A DNA stretch of 57,418 nucleotides from a virus: positions 1,127 to 58,544 of the IMG/VR virus record IMGVR_UViG_3300029319_008709, one strand, 5' to 3'. Shown here one piece after another: positions 9,968 through 20,811 of the stretch (its first letter is position 1; every line of letters starts with the position of its first letter). The notes below the pieces were generated by a model. The model saw only the letters and a list, made by a program, of their open reading frames with translations. It searched no databases and had not been told where the DNA came from. Position numbers and translations under genes: made by a program.

Positions 9968-10887
9968 TAGCAAGGCTCCTCATTTTCTGTCGAGTAAAGA
10001 TCTCTGTTAAGCTTAAGTCTAGAGGCATTTGTAGATACAGCGTTATCACTAATGTTTAGCTCCCTGATGACCTCTTGAGGTATCTCTCCATCCACTAAAA
10101 CATTCATCCAATATTCTATGTTGCCTTCTGTGGGTGAAATAAATTCCGTGTCACTTTGCGGAGCAGAGCTTAATTGCACATATTGTCCATCTGAGCCAGA
10201 ATGGAGGACTTCAATATCAAAGTTCTGCTTCTCAAAAGGGGTATTGTTTTCCAAAAGCTCTATCATTAAGTAGTTCTCTTTTAAAGCAAGAAAAATGTTT
10301 CCTGGTGGATCACCGAGATATCCAGTAATGGAATCAGAAGTTATCTGTCCCTGTTTAAAAAATGTCTCGTAATCAATTGTTATATCAATTTGTGGGATGG
10401 GTTGTATAAAATCATCTTCGTTTAGGAACCTCTGCCCCGAGGAAGAGGATGGATTAGAAAGTATTTCCATTTGCCAAGCTGGTGCATTTTGCGTGTTGTA
10501 GGACGATCGCCCTAGCGGATAGGCGTCTAATTTACCTTTGTCGCCATAAGGTTGTTGTTGAAAAATCTCAACATTATTAGCTGGATCTGATGAGTGCCCG
10601 CCTATTACCGCATTGAAAGAAGAAGAGACATTATCAATAAACCTGTTGACTCTTGTTTCTGCGCCCTCTCTTGTTGGAATAAGCTTTAATTTTGGTGTGT
10701 CACTTTGAATTCTAGATTCAGACGAATTTTGATTTTCAGTATAACCAGAACCACTCACATCGTATTGAACATCATCATCAAAAAACGCATAAAAAGTTGG
10801 GTTAAATTGCCCTGCAGCGAGCTTATCTCTTCCATAGTTTGTAAGAACAACTTCTAAAACTTCTTCTTTTTTGTTAAAGAATTCCAT
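9967..10887 (-). CDS. Virion structural protein with conserved N-terminal VLTxxGR motif
   Basis: This 306-residue acidic protein opens with VLTNYGRDKLAAG and AFFDDDVQYD, the same N-terminal module as the protein at 3586-4545; the rest of the two proteins is not obviously alike. It starts in a TAATG overlap with the stop of the 2795-residue gene, so the two are probably translated together. It has no transmembrane segment or enzyme motif. The position next to the giant LamG protein suggests it is a connector or adaptor for a large appendage; this is inference. Confidence 0.6.
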   Translation of the reverse strand: MEFFNKKEEVLEVVLTNYGRDKLAAGQFNPTFYAFFDDDVQYDVSGSGYTENQNSSESRIQSDTPKLKLIPTREGAETRVNRFIDNVSSSFNAVIGGHSSDPANNVEIFQQQPYGDKGKLDAYPLGRSSYNTQNAPAWQMEILSNPSSSSGQRFLNEDDFIQPIPQIDITIDYETFFKQGQITSDSITGYLGDPPGNIFLALKENYLMIELLENNTPFEKQNFDIEVLHSGSDGQYVQLSSAPQSDTEFISPTEGNIEYWMNVLVDGEIPQEVIRELNISDNAVSTNASRLKLNRDLYSTENEEPC

Positions 10888-13800
10888 TACTCAAGGTCCC
10901 CAAGTTCAGGCGTTATAGTATTATTTGGCGATACGTCGCGTGATGCGTACTGCACTGTCTCGTCAATCTTAACTAGTTCTACGAGCGAGAAGTAATCATA
11001 TGGCCAGTTGTAAGAATAAGGTCCTATGTTGTCCTCAATGGCACTCGTATCCTCTGTGACCAAAGATCTTCTGTACTTCTCGAAAGACTTGTTGGCGCGC
11101 TTTTTAACCTTGAAGACGAGCCACTGAATGTCTTCGGCATTTCCGATCAACAAATCAAGAATTTGCCTATCATCTATGACAACCTCCTTTTGCTCAAACT
11201 TTTCACTAATATCGGGAGGCAAGTTTTGCCACATATCAGCGATGTCTTGCTGAGTTAGCTTAGCGGAGAATTCAAAAGCATACATTAAAATTGGCTCAAC
11301 TGTCTTATTTAACAGGAAATCAAATTTTGGCGGGAATACATACTTTTTAAGATTTGTTTTGATATTCTGGTACTCCGGATTGTTTTTGTCGATTCCGAAG
11401 AACTTTCTTCTGTTGTTGACAGTCTTGAATGGGATAGCTACAACTGCCTCCTCAAGAAGTCCAGCCTCCTTAACTTCCCCCACCCTCCGAGGTGTTCCGG
11501 TGCTAAAGCCACACACATCTGCTAATGAAGAATTAGACTTTGTATCTTTCAGCGTAATAAATACCCCTTCACGAGAGCTGGCTGGTATGTTTCCATATCG
11601 GTGCCACATCCCGCCAGTATTTAATTCTTCCGCTGTAGTGAGTCCAGTGCCGACAGTGCTGGAGACAGTCTTAGTGGCACTAACACCCGCAAAATTTAAC
11701 ACTGGTGTTTCGAACTTGCTCTGAATCAGCCACGACTTGAATTGCGAATTTGTTCCGGCTGGAACGGTGCCGAAATATTCTGTAAGGTTTAGGCATGAAT
11801 CTACGTTCATTCTGAAATCTGATGGGGAAGACCCACTCACATCTCGATCATATGCAAATGTTGCCCGGGCTAAAATGTCATCCAAAGTTGGCTTTCCAGT
11901 AGCGGCTGGGACATATGTTATGGTTACTTTCGCGGAGCCTGAAAAATAAGGCGGCGTTACGTGGTCAAAGGCAGCAGCACCCGCCGAAGAGCCAGTAGGC
12001 GACAGAGGATAGCCAAATGCTGATTCTCTATCATACATGTTAAAAGAACCAGTATCAACTAGAATGTGTTTCCCAGATCCGACACGAGTTCTGAAAATCT
12101 CAACTTCCATATCATATGTGGACCCACTTGTTACATGACCAAACTGATCCTCACGATTCGATACAAAAGCAGCTGGAGAGTTTGTGAAAAACTCTGTTGT
12201 GGCGCACAAAAAGTTGTCAATTGCATGACGATAAAGCTTTTTACCATCCATAAACTTAACATACAATGGACCACCACTGTGTCCAATGTCAAGTACTGAG
12301 TTGTCATCTACACCATTATCATAAATGGCGCCCGAGCCACTTAGATAATCTTGGGATAAGTAATTTTCAGGGCGGTATACGGTTTCAAACGGCAATGTCT
12401 GGAGGGTTGACCCGGAAGCATTGAGGTCGCTCATCACTCCATTTGTTAAAGCATATTGTACTTTAACCTTATTATACTTAACCGTTCCTTCGAAGAGTGG
12501 AGTAGTTATACCGTTAGCTAGAAGGTTATTATTGAATCCTGTCCCGGGATTTAGAGTAACTGTATCTGCATCTGATCCTGTGTTGACCACGACAGGGTAG
12601 CTCACAGCAATTCCAGACTTAATTGTGTTACAGAGAATTCCCGGGGACATGATTGGTTCAAGCAATGTCCTGTACGCCTGTTGTTTTGTGACCGCGGCGC
12701 CGACATTCGCGACCATCTGGGGAGCATAAGATTGGGAGAATAGAGTACCTAGTTCTACCACTCTTTCTGCTGGGTAGAAACCCTTATATGGCAGGAACTT
12801 GACCATGGCATTGCATCGAAGCGAAACTTTATCTCTTTGGATCTTTAAGTCCCCAGAGCGTTGATCATTAAGATCATCATCAATCACAGAGAAATACTTT
12901 AAGAAATCAGAATTTGTATAGGTCTTAAAGAAGTCCCTCTGAGCACTGTCTGTTATGTGGGCGCCTGTTAAATTAAATACATTATCTATGTCAGCTAAGA
13001 AATTGCCACCATTGTCTTCTGCGTAAGTCTCAAACAATTCACTAATTCTAAATTCCGGAACAATAGAGTGATCTTTACCTACTAAAGCAATATGCTGTGA
13101 GTATGTTGAGTAACTTTCGTAAGGAGTTTTTCCTGATTGGGTGCCCGCTTCCCACAGTGCATCTCCTGCATAAACTTTGTCTCCAGCAGACGTTTGACCA
13201 ACTGGAATTCTTTGAGCGTATGTAACTGCTGGTGTTATTCTCGGTGCGGCGGGGGCATATCTTGAATATGCGTTTAACAATTCACCAGCGCCGTCGTCTG
13301 CTACGATAGATTGGGTAGTAGCAAAATCGAGGTGCCCATCCAAAGGCCAGACAGAAGAGTTGGAAATTACCACCCCCTGCGAATTGGCAGCGCCCCCATA
13401 TGTATTAGATCGGGCTTCACGATCATCATCCCAAATGTTTGTAATAGTGAAGTTCGTTCTTCTACGAACAATGTTATTAAACATGTTAACATCTGATGGA
13501 TATAAAGCCTCTGTGTAAGTAACGGCTGTGCTGTAGCTGCTGCTAATAGTAAAGTCTAATATCGCCTTATAAGAGTGCAGATCTGAAACATCAGACTTAA
13601 GATCATAAAAATTGTTCAATTCGTCATGAGAGAAGTAATCAATCTGGTTTCTAAACGGAACAGATACCTCAATGTTGTTTCTGGTCTCTGATTCCTCTGT
13701 GTTATCTTCAAAAATAAATGTTATCGGAGAAGAGTTTACAGAATATGGAGCCTCAAAGAAATCAATAAAAGAATTTGGTCGCTTAGGAATTACCGCGCCA

Positions 13801-16800
13801 TTGCTATTTATCAACCTCTTTGGCGGAATAGCATAACCAATCTTGTTTGTTTCTCTCAATTTTCTCGCAACTTTAGTTTCTCCCGTGCGGATTTGTTTCC
13901 AAGTTGGATATCCATATGGTCCGTTTCGCATTGTCATAAGGACATTGAAATAATCCTCATCGTTATCAAAAGTAGGATGCTCCCAGTAGAGGGCATTTTT
14001 ATATGAAGAAATATAATCTGAATCCAGCGGGAAGCCCAAGGTATGGGTAGATACTGTGAGGTCGTCTTCAACATTAGTAGTGAGCCCCACAAAGGCTGTA
14101 TCATGATAGGTGCCCGAAACAATAAGTTTATCAAGTACACTTGCACTAAAACAAGATGGTCTATCGTTGCCGTAGATAATTTCTCCTGAAGCTAGAGATG
14201 AGGTGACCCACGAATACTGCTGAGTGGACCGCGGGATCGCGTGGTGTATAAATAGGTTGTCAAAAACCTCTTGAGTAAAGAAGCCTGCCGAGGAAGAAGC
14301 AATCCGACGTTTACGATTTCTGTTGGTTTTATGCCAAGATGGAACCGTAACATAAGTGTTAGCTGGAACAGAGCCGAACACAGGGTCGTGACCGAATGCG
14401 CCGGCATGCAGGGTGGCTAGTTGGTTTAACCCTCTCGGCTTACCAAGTTGGTCTTCTACTCTAACAGAGCCTGTTAATGTGTTGTCCGTATTAGACCCAG
14501 ACAGACCTCTGTTGATAACACCAAGGTTTCTGTACGGAGAGGCGTTGTATACTGACAACTCCTCGTGTGCTGGATCCCTGTAGCCTCTAGACAACACCTC
14601 ATATGAACCTGGGGACGAGAATAGATTAACAAATACTGTCTCGTTTGAGTTTGCGCCAGATCTATCTGGCAATTCATAATCTAAATCACCACCAGTATTT
14701 TCCGTTGTATCCACTACAAGTGGGAAGCGCCCTCTTGTTGCTAAAGTTTCTTGATTGGCGGCGAAGCTAAATGTTTGCTCACGGAAAAATAGATCATTTG
14801 TAGTTCTACCAGCAGTCTGAATAACCTGATAGTTCTTTTGGTAGTTTCCAATTTGGTTGTGTACCAAAACTCCTGAAAGTCTTGTGCCGACAGAGGCGGT
14901 TGTCATCAGGATGTTCTTAATATTAACAGGACGCTTCGCTGTTTCATCACGGAAGCGTTGACCAGTTGCAACGTCTGGAAGCCAACCGTGCGGCGCTGAG
15001 CCGGCTGGGGAGTCTAGGAAGGGGTAGTTAGGCGGAACGACACCCAAAGCACCAGAGGCGCCTGTTGGTATCTCTGCACTGGATGGATTTAGTCCAAGTG
15101 CCAGTCTAAATCCTTCGGCGCGGGACTCTCTTGTATCATTTCCGTCGTTCAGTTCCGCGTGGCGGTAGAAACGTCCACCAACAAACTTCTCCGTAAACGG
15201 ACCCTGGGCTGGTATTCCTGTGTCGAATACAAAATCGTGGTGTAAGTTGGTGACCATCGTTCCAGACTTGTAGTTTTCAACAACCTGACTGTTGTAGCCA
15301 GTGGTTACAGAGGAGCTGTATAAACTGAAGGGTCCGTAAGTTTTACCATAGTTGTTTAAGTCTTCTGATCCAGACTTGTTTATGGATGGATTAATACCGT
15401 AAGAAAGTTTAGTTTTTCCTCTTTGATTCCTGACATCTGTGGTATTGAGTAGCTCTTCGACGTCCGTGTCAAACGACAACATAATGTTTAATGGAATATT
15501 TGAAGAAGCGCTAACTGGCCCATACGGCTGCGTTGCTTCGAAAACGAAGTTGGGGTCATAGTTTGAGTATTTAGTTACCCCACCATGAGGGAAAGAATAA
15601 TTTGTTCTGAGTTTGATCGGGGATTTAACAAAATCTGAAAACTTTCGCTTAACGACATCAAATATCTTTTCTCTGTCCCCGGTCTTTTCTTTTTTGTATT
15701 TGTGCCACGGTCTATTTTCATCATCCGAGCCATCTGTAGGAGGAGCTTCATAAGGTCCCGAATCTATTTCGGAGCTGGCGTTGGTGTTTCCACCATAATT
15801 AGAATTATAAGGAATAGTTGGACCACCCGGAATTGTTGGCTCACCGGGTGCTGTGGCTGGCAGGACAGCGGCTACAAGATCTTGGGCTCCCACTTTCTCT
15901 AAGAATGGGAAAATATTTCTATACTTTGGTCTCTCTAGCGCGTGGTTCTCGATGACTGTCTTTACGTTGTCGGAGAAATCAGCTGAAGCTGGTATCAATT
16001 GTCCCAACATCAAAGATAACGAAGAATCAAACCATTTATAAAACTCGTAGAACTTATCAAAGTCGAGTTCATCATTGCTTACCTTCTCAAAAAACTTCTG
16101 GCGCATGAACTTCATTTGTTTGTATTCAGGGCGCCAACGTTCTACAGAGTCACCGACAAGGTTGTGTAAGTCTTTTAAGGTAGCAAAATAATTGATCATT
16201 TCTTCTGAAATGGTCTGATACATGCTCTTTTCGAATGCAAAGAAGTAATTTATTGGACGTGATTCTGTTGTGAACACATCCTGATCCTCTGCGGATAGGA
16301 CTCTAACCATGTCTGCCGCTTGAATATTCTCGGGAAGATTTAGTCTTGAGGAAACAACAAAATCTTTATCAATCGCACTTGTGGAGGATACATCGAAAAA
16401 GTCTCCCCTAGCCGTGTGCTGCTTATTTAAGATGTTTCCTAAATCACCAAATCTTGTAAGGGTTGCGGATCCTGAACTGATATCGTCTACAATAAATCGA
16501 CCGCTAGCGTCGGATCCGGTGTTATTTAAGAACTCCCAGTTAAACACTAGAGTATCAAGTTTTGATATGTCTCCATAAGATGCTGACGTGTCGAATGGAT
16601 AAGCATAAAAATGCGGCTGAAGAGCACCATAATTTTCAGTATCCAGAATATGTCCCGCTAAAGCTTCGTCTTCAATAAAATCTAACCAATAACGGCAAGC
16701 GTTTATCTTGACATCAGTAGACTCCCGGGTGGAACCAGTAAAGTTGGTCCTATGAGCGCCAGCAAAAACTCTCTTACTGCCAGTTAAGAAACCACTCGGC

Positions 16801-19274
16801 GGGCTTGTCACGGTTCCAGAAACTGTAAACTCTTGAAGAATTTCTCCCGCTTCCACTTGAATGCCATGAAGCTCAACAACATAATCCGAATTTGTGCCAG
16901 TTACCAAGCCTTTAAGCGGGAATTGTTCTGGTCTGATTCTTACTGCCAAATTCCATCTAGTGTTGCTATACACGTCCTCGTATAATGAGGATGTAAGTTC
17001 AGGAACGTAGCCGCCGGTGGTGCCGGTCAAAACAAACTTAACGTTTGTTGATTGTAGTTCATCTCGGACGGCGAAGACCTGGAAGTTTACTGCATCAGAG
17101 GATGCCCAGGTCGTATCGGTCCCGGAATCGACTGTTCCGTGAAGACCAAACAGTGAAGCACTAATTGTATTTGTATCAATATATGCAATTGATGATGGAT
17201 CCAGTTTTTTAGGAAATAACAGTTCTGCTTCTAAAGTCGTCGCATAACCATCTACCAGACCAGTGCTTGATGTTATAAAGCCAACAGAATTAGCATTTGA
17301 GGAGTCAGTATAGTTATAAACTGTCCCGGTGCCGTTTCCGGACGTATTAAAATTAACAAACTTATCGGCTACAAGAACGTTTCTTCTGTTGTTCCGCATT
17401 TCATACTGAACGTTGTTAGCGTAAACATTAAATTTTATTAGCTCGTCATCAATACCAAAGCAGCGAATTAGATTTCTAAATGATTTCTCGGTTCCCTTTG
17501 ATTTATAAATGTAGTTAAGGTTGTTGTAAATGTTTTGGTAAATAAGATTTTTAACATCATGGAGTGACTTTTCGTACACTCTGTCTTCGCTTCTATCGGC
17601 AAGCTTTTCAAGAACATCGGCGTCCAAGAATATTTCTGGCGCCACAAATCCGTATGATGAAAGAAGTTTTTCAGCAAACGGCAGCGGCTTGTCGCTACCA
17701 CTTAAATACGCAATATCCTTAAGACCATTCAAATTGTCTATTTGAAGGTGTAAAGTATCAAAATAACTTGAAATTATCTGTGTGAGGTATTTAACATTCT
17801 TTGTTCCTTCTTCGTCTTCTTCCGTTATCCACGAAGGAATAGAGTTGTAGATAGAAGCATTATTACTTACATCGTGCGCCGAGCCTGACGTTTCCAAGTT
17901 TGACGATAGCGTTACAACGTCCGGATGGAAAGAATAAATAATCGGATCTCTAAACTCGCTGACGGCTGCGGTCGAAAGAACAATGGCAGATCCAGTGTTC
18001 CTAGAATTGGATCCGTAACCGGTCCACGTACCATTTGAGAAGCGTCCTGAGTAGTCTAAGACTGTACTGTCAGTAGCTGTTACTCCCGTGATTCCTTCAT
18101 TAAACTTAAAGTAAACCCCCAAATCTACATTGGCTGATTCTTCGGTTGTCGTAAATGGGGTTGGGTCGGTATTAACGCCGCCACCAACTTGTGTAAACCA
18201 AAAACGACCAATTTCCTCTGAGGTTCTCTGAGTCTTCCAATACCTTAATTCATCAACTGAACCTGAGAGTTTACCCGAGCCGACCATGTTGACGCCAGTA
18301 AATGCGTTTCCAGAAACGGCAGTTATTAGCGCGCCAATATGCGCGCGCAAACCGGAAGAATCTGTGTCATCAATCCCAGCTGAACCCAGCGTTGATTCGT
18401 TATTTAACTCTCCGTCGACATAAAACCTTGTTGTAACACCAGCTGAGGCAGACTTAACAGTAACCGCGTAGTGGTGCCAATTGGAATCAGCAACTGAGGC
18501 TGTAGTAAAAGTGGAAGCAGCTACGCTTTGTTGGTAGAACCCAGTGGTTCCGGAAAGGACCGTAAGTAAGAAAGGATCAGCGCCGTCAGCTGCACCAGTT
18601 AATTCCAATCTAAAGCGTAGATAATCAGCAGAAGAAGATAGTTGGCCGTTCCAAAGATCAAAAATTACTTCTTTCTCTGTGTTGGCAACTAAGAATTCTG
18701 TCTTATTTAGCCAGAACTCTAATGAAGCGCCTTGAGATGAAAGGTCAAATTCTAAATTAGAACCTCTGTTTTTATCTGGCTCATAATAGTTGGAGCCCGT
18801 AAATTGCGTTGATACTGGGGACATCCCATCTGGGTTTGGGTTTGGTCCACCCTTTACATAGATGTATTCCAAATCGCCTGATAAGCCATAGCCAGCTGAG
18901 TCTGGTGTGCCACTACCCCAACCATCAGCAGAAAAAATAGCGTAACCATTTGTTCTTGGATAAAGATTATCAAAAATATGTAAATCAATGTAAGTAGATT
19001 CGTTACGCCACTCTAATTTTTCTCTTAACGACCCATCATATGGATACTGGTTATAAATTCTTTTTATAGCTTGGTCATAGTATTCTACAGCTGATCCATA
19101 GCGAGCAAAACTAGCCGGCTCAGAAAAGTTTACTCTTGGAATAAACCTTTCCTCGTTAACAATATCTTGTTCGTGATATGCAACAGACTCTACTTGAGAG
19201 CCTATTTCATCTGCTGTCTTACCGGAGAGTGCTTTAATGTTCTCAGTAATTTCAAAATACTTTTTAAGACTCAT
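10887..19274 (-). CDS. Giant virion protein with two LamG/ConA-like regions
   Basis: At 2795 residues this is the longest gene in the window. Residues about 140-360 form a LamG/concanavalin-A-like lectin domain, shown by SLEFWLNK, SNWHHYAVTV (about 264-273), RFYVDGEL and VDELRYWK (about 340-347). A second related beta-sandwich may cover about 630-885, with NTRWNLAVRI and CRYWLDFIEDEALAGHI. Between them lies a conserved helical block around 570-620 with IYKSKGTEKSF, and another follows near 1040-1130 with ERWRPEYKQMKFMRQKFFEK. The rest is Ser/Thr/Tyr-rich. LamG-type domains bind glycans, so the protein may be a large tail or baseplate appendage contacting the host surface. It sits between the DNRLRE-like gene and the adaptor-like gene at 9967. 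Confidence 0.7.
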   Translation of the reverse strand: MSLKKYFEITENIKALSGKTADEIGSQVESVAYHEQDIVNEERFIPRVNFSEPASFARYGSAVEYYDQAIKRIYNQYPYDGSLREKLEWRNESTYIDLHIFDNLYPRTNGYAIFSADGWGSGTPDSAGYGLSGDLEYIYVKGGPNPNPDGMSPVSTQFTGSNYYEPDKNRGSNLEFDLSSQGASLEFWLNKTEFLVANTEKEVIFDLWNGQLSSSADYLRFRLELTGAADGADPFLLTVLSGTTGFYQQSVAASTFTTASVADSNWHHYAVTVKSASAGVTTRFYVDGELNNESTLGSAGIDDTDSSGLRAHIGALITAVSGNAFTGVNMVGSGKLSGSVDELRYWKTQRTSEEIGRFWFTQVGGGVNTDPTPFTTTEESANVDLGVYFKFNEGITGVTATDSTVLDYSGRFSNGTWTGYGSNSRNTGSAIVLSTAAVSEFRDPIIYSFHPDVVTLSSNLETSGSAHDVSNNASIYNSIPSWITEEDEEGTKNVKYLTQIISSYFDTLHLQIDNLNGLKDIAYLSGSDKPLPFAEKLLSSYGFVAPEIFLDADVLEKLADRSEDRVYEKSLHDVKNLIYQNIYNNLNYIYKSKGTEKSFRNLIRCFGIDDELIKFNVYANNVQYEMRNNRRNVLVADKFVNFNTSGNGTGTVYNYTDSSNANSVGFITSSTGLVDGYATTLEAELLFPKKLDPSSIAYIDTNTISASLFGLHGTVDSGTDTTWASSDAVNFQVFAVRDELQSTNVKFVLTGTTGGYVPELTSSLYEDVYSNTRWNLAVRIRPEQFPLKGLVTGTNSDYVVELHGIQVEAGEILQEFTVSGTVTSPPSGFLTGSKRVFAGAHRTNFTGSTRESTDVKINACRYWLDFIEDEALAGHILDTENYGALQPHFYAYPFDTSASYGDISKLDTLVFNWEFLNNTGSDASGRFIVDDISSGSATLTRFGDLGNILNKQHTARGDFFDVSSTSAIDKDFVVSSRLNLPENIQAADMVRVLSAEDQDVFTTESRPINYFFAFEKSMYQTISEEMINYFATLKDLHNLVGDSVERWRPEYKQMKFMRQKFFEKVSNDELDFDKFYEFYKWFDSSLSLMLGQLIPASADFSDNVKTVIENHALERPKYRNIFPFLEKVGAQDLVAAVLPATAPGEPTIPGGPTIPYNSNYGGNTNASSEIDSGPYEAPPTDGSDDENRPWHKYKKEKTGDREKIFDVVKRKFSDFVKSPIKLRTNYSFPHGGVTKYSNYDPNFVFEATQPYGPVSASSNIPLNIMLSFDTDVEELLNTTDVRNQRGKTKLSYGINPSINKSGSEDLNNYGKTYGPFSLYSSSVTTGYNSQVVENYKSGTMVTNLHHDFVFDTGIPAQGPFTEKFVGGRFYRHAELNDGNDTRESRAEGFRLALGLNPSSAEIPTGASGALGVVPPNYPFLDSPAGSAPHGWLPDVATGQRFRDETAKRPVNIKNILMTTASVGTRLSGVLVHNQIGNYQKNYQVIQTAGRTTNDLFFREQTFSFAANQETLATRGRFPLVVDTTENTGGDLDYELPDRSGANSNETVFVNLFSSPGSYEVLSRGYRDPAHEELSVYNASPYRNLGVINRGLSGSNTDNTLTGSVRVEDQLGKPRGLNQLATLHAGAFGHDPVFGSVPANTYVTVPSWHKTNRNRKRRIASSSAGFFTQEVFDNLFIHHAIPRSTQQYSWVTSSLASGEIIYGNDRPSCFSASVLDKLIVSGTYHDTAFVGLTTNVEDDLTVSTHTLGFPLDSDYISSYKNALYWEHPTFDNDEDYFNVLMTMRNGPYGYPTWKQIRTGETKVARKLRETNKIGYAIPPKRLINSNGAVIPKRPNSFIDFFEAPYSVNSSPITFIFEDNTEESETRNNIEVSVPFRNQIDYFSHDELNNFYDLKSDVSDLHSYKAILDFTISSSYSTAVTYTEALYPSDVNMFNNIVRRRTNFTITNIWDDDREARSNTYGGAANSQGVVISNSSVWPLDGHLDFATTQSIVADDGAGELLNAYSRYAPAAPRITPAVTYAQRIPVGQTSAGDKVYAGDALWEAGTQSGKTPYESYSTYSQHIALVGKDHSIVPEFRISELFETYAEDNGGNFLADIDNVFNLTGAHITDSAQRDFFKTYTNSDFLKYFSVIDDDLNDQRSGDLKIQRDKVSLRCNAMVKFLPYKGFYPAERVVELGTLFSQSYAPQMVANVGAAVTKQQAYRTLLEPIMSPGILCNTIKSGIAVSYPVVVNTGSDADTVTLNPGTGFNNNLLANGITTPLFEGTVKYNKVKVQYALTNGVMSDLNASGSTLQTLPFETVYRPENYLSQDYLSGSGAIYDNGVDDNSVLDIGHSGGPLYVKFMDGKKLYRHAIDNFLCATTEFFTNSPAAFVSNREDQFGHVTSGSTYDMEVEIFRTRVGSGKHILVDTGSFNMYDRESAFGYPLSPTGSSAGAAAFDHVTPPYFSGSAKVTITYVPAATGKPTLDDILARATFAYDRDVSGSSPSDFRMNVDSCLNLTEYFGTVPAGTNSQFKSWLIQSKFETPVLNFAGVSATKTVSSTVGTGLTTAEELNTGGMWHRYGNIPASSREGVFITLKDTKSNSSLADVCGFSTGTPRRVGEVKEAGLLEEAVVAIPFKTVNNRRKFFGIDKNNPEYQNIKTNLKKYVFPPKFDFLLNKTVEPILMYAFEFSAKLTQQDIADMWQNLPPDISEKFEQKEVVIDDRQILDLLIGNAEDIQWLVFKVKKRANKSFEKYRRSLVTEDTSAIEDNIGPYSYNWPYDYFSLVELVKIDETVQYASRDVSPNNTITPELGDLE

Positions 19275-19284
19275 ACTTTAATTA

Positions 19285-20811
19285 TCATTCAACTCGAAAT
19301 TTAAACGTTTGAGGTTGCTCTTGCCAATCACCAATACTATCGTTGTAGTATGACAATCTTATTTCATACATGTAGTCTGCTTCTAACAATGACATGTCTA
19401 GATCAAAGAAGTTTCCTTCCTTATCATAAGATAGGTATGTACTAAAATTAGAGCCAGTCCCGTAAGGAATGGCGACCAAATTATCTGTTATCCGATGAAT
19501 GCTAAAAGACGCACTCTCTATAATATCAGTTGGATTATTGGCAGTTGCTACTGTATAAAGAGTCGGGGACCAGTTTTTATTACGGACAAAGAACCTAAAT
19601 CTTGCCGTGTCCTGTGTGGAGTAGACCTTTTTAAGATTTTTGCAAGATGTTATTCTATTAAACGTTGGGGCACTGTCATAAGTCGGCATTAGCTCCGGGA
19701 AAAAGGAACCGGTGAAATACTCCACGCCACCAGAGTGCCATACATCGTGTATCTCTTGTAAGGGCGTAGCAGCCGCTGTAAGAGATATATCACATGAATA
19801 GATGCCAGTGCTCACATAGCTGCCAGTAGCCTCTGTATCACCCGTAGAGACGGTGCTACCACCAGCCTGAAGGGATATCTTTGAGCCGGTCGGAGAGCCG
19901 TTAGAGCTAGAATAGAACGACACCAATATGCTATTGGTTCCAACTGCCGGGATGTTGTTTAGCCCACGGCGGCCATAGTTATAAAGCTGAAGCGTATTAA
20001 GATTATCTGCTGCTGTGGCTCGCGAAGAAGAGAAGAAAAAATTCTCTCTGTCGTCCATTGTGCGGGAGTCCCACCGAGCTTCAATAACGGGGCGCTTGAA
20101 AAAGAACTCCGTTGAGCGAGCAAAGAACTTTTTTGTGTAATAGGATTGGGTTGCTCCTACAGTATTATGAATTACAGAACCCAAATCAGCACCTGTGGAG
20201 GAAGAGAAATACGCCTCTTGTGAGGCGGTCAAGCGAATACCAAAACCATAATTGTTGTATTCTCCACCGGAGAATCCCTTAATCCAATTTTCCACCACCT
20301 CGGAAACATCTACTTCTAGGTTTTCATACCCTTCTGGGAAGCTAACATTAGAATTGTCTTGCGACAGATAATCACCGCCGATATTTGTCCAGCCAGTTCC
20401 TGAAGAGGCAGACAACCAATTAGAGGTACCAAAATCCTGATACTCATCCATATCAAGTCCTGTGCCCTCATTCCACGATTGTGAAATTGGTGCAACAACT
20501 AAATTAAAATCCTGGGGCAACGTAAATGGATGCTCAGCGTTAAACATCTTAAGATAAAACGATACCGACCCGGATGCTGGAATTGTATTTGCAGCTCTGT
20601 CTGCAGAAATAGTTGATACAGGGAACTGAATTAAAACTCTTGATAGTTCTTGTGACTGACCCGTCGAGCCCGATTCTTGCCCATAAATGGAAAATATCTC
20701 AAGAGAATCTGCATATCCCATGTTGGAGCCTGTGCCTCTTGTTACAAGATTGGCTTCGTAAGCGTTAGTAATTGTGTTATCGGCACTAGCTGTATATCTT
20801 AAGATGGCCAT
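19285..20811 (-). CDS. Virion structural protein with DNRLRE-like region
   Basis: The 508-residue protein begins AILRYTASADNTITNAY and continues with features of the DNRLRE beta-sandwich family. These are an LSRVLIQFPV strand, a paired strand FYLKMFNAEH, a Trp-rich SWNEGTGLDMDEY segment, GTGWTNIGGDY, and VSEVVENWIKG (about residues 165-180) before NNYGFGIRL. DNRLRE modules in other proteins mediate cell-surface or fibre assembly. Its start overlaps the gp6-like stop (TAATG), placing it in the baseplate translation unit. The role as a wedge-associated or fibre-attachment protein is inferred. The DNRLRE match is by eye and should be seen as moderate. Confidence 0.6.
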   Translation of the reverse strand: MAILRYTASADNTITNAYEANLVTRGTGSNMGYADSLEIFSIYGQESGSTGQSQELSRVLIQFPVSTISADRAANTIPASGSVSFYLKMFNAEHPFTLPQDFNLVVAPISQSWNEGTGLDMDEYQDFGTSNWLSASSGTGWTNIGGDYLSQDNSNVSFPEGYENLEVDVSEVVENWIKGFSGGEYNNYGFGIRLTASQEAYFSSSTGADLGSVIHNTVGATQSYYTKKFFARSTEFFFKRPVIEARWDSRTMDDRENFFFSSSRATAADNLNTLQLYNYGRRGLNNIPAVGTNSILVSFYSSSNGSPTGSKISLQAGGSTVSTGDTEATGSYVSTGIYSCDISLTAAATPLQEIHDVWHSGGVEYFTGSFFPELMPTYDSAPTFNRITSCKNLKKVYSTQDTARFRFFVRNKNWSPTLYTVATANNPTDIIESASFSIHRITDNLVAIPYGTGSNFSTYLSYDKEGNFFDLDMSLLEADYMYEIRLSYYNDSIGDWQEQPQTFKFRVE

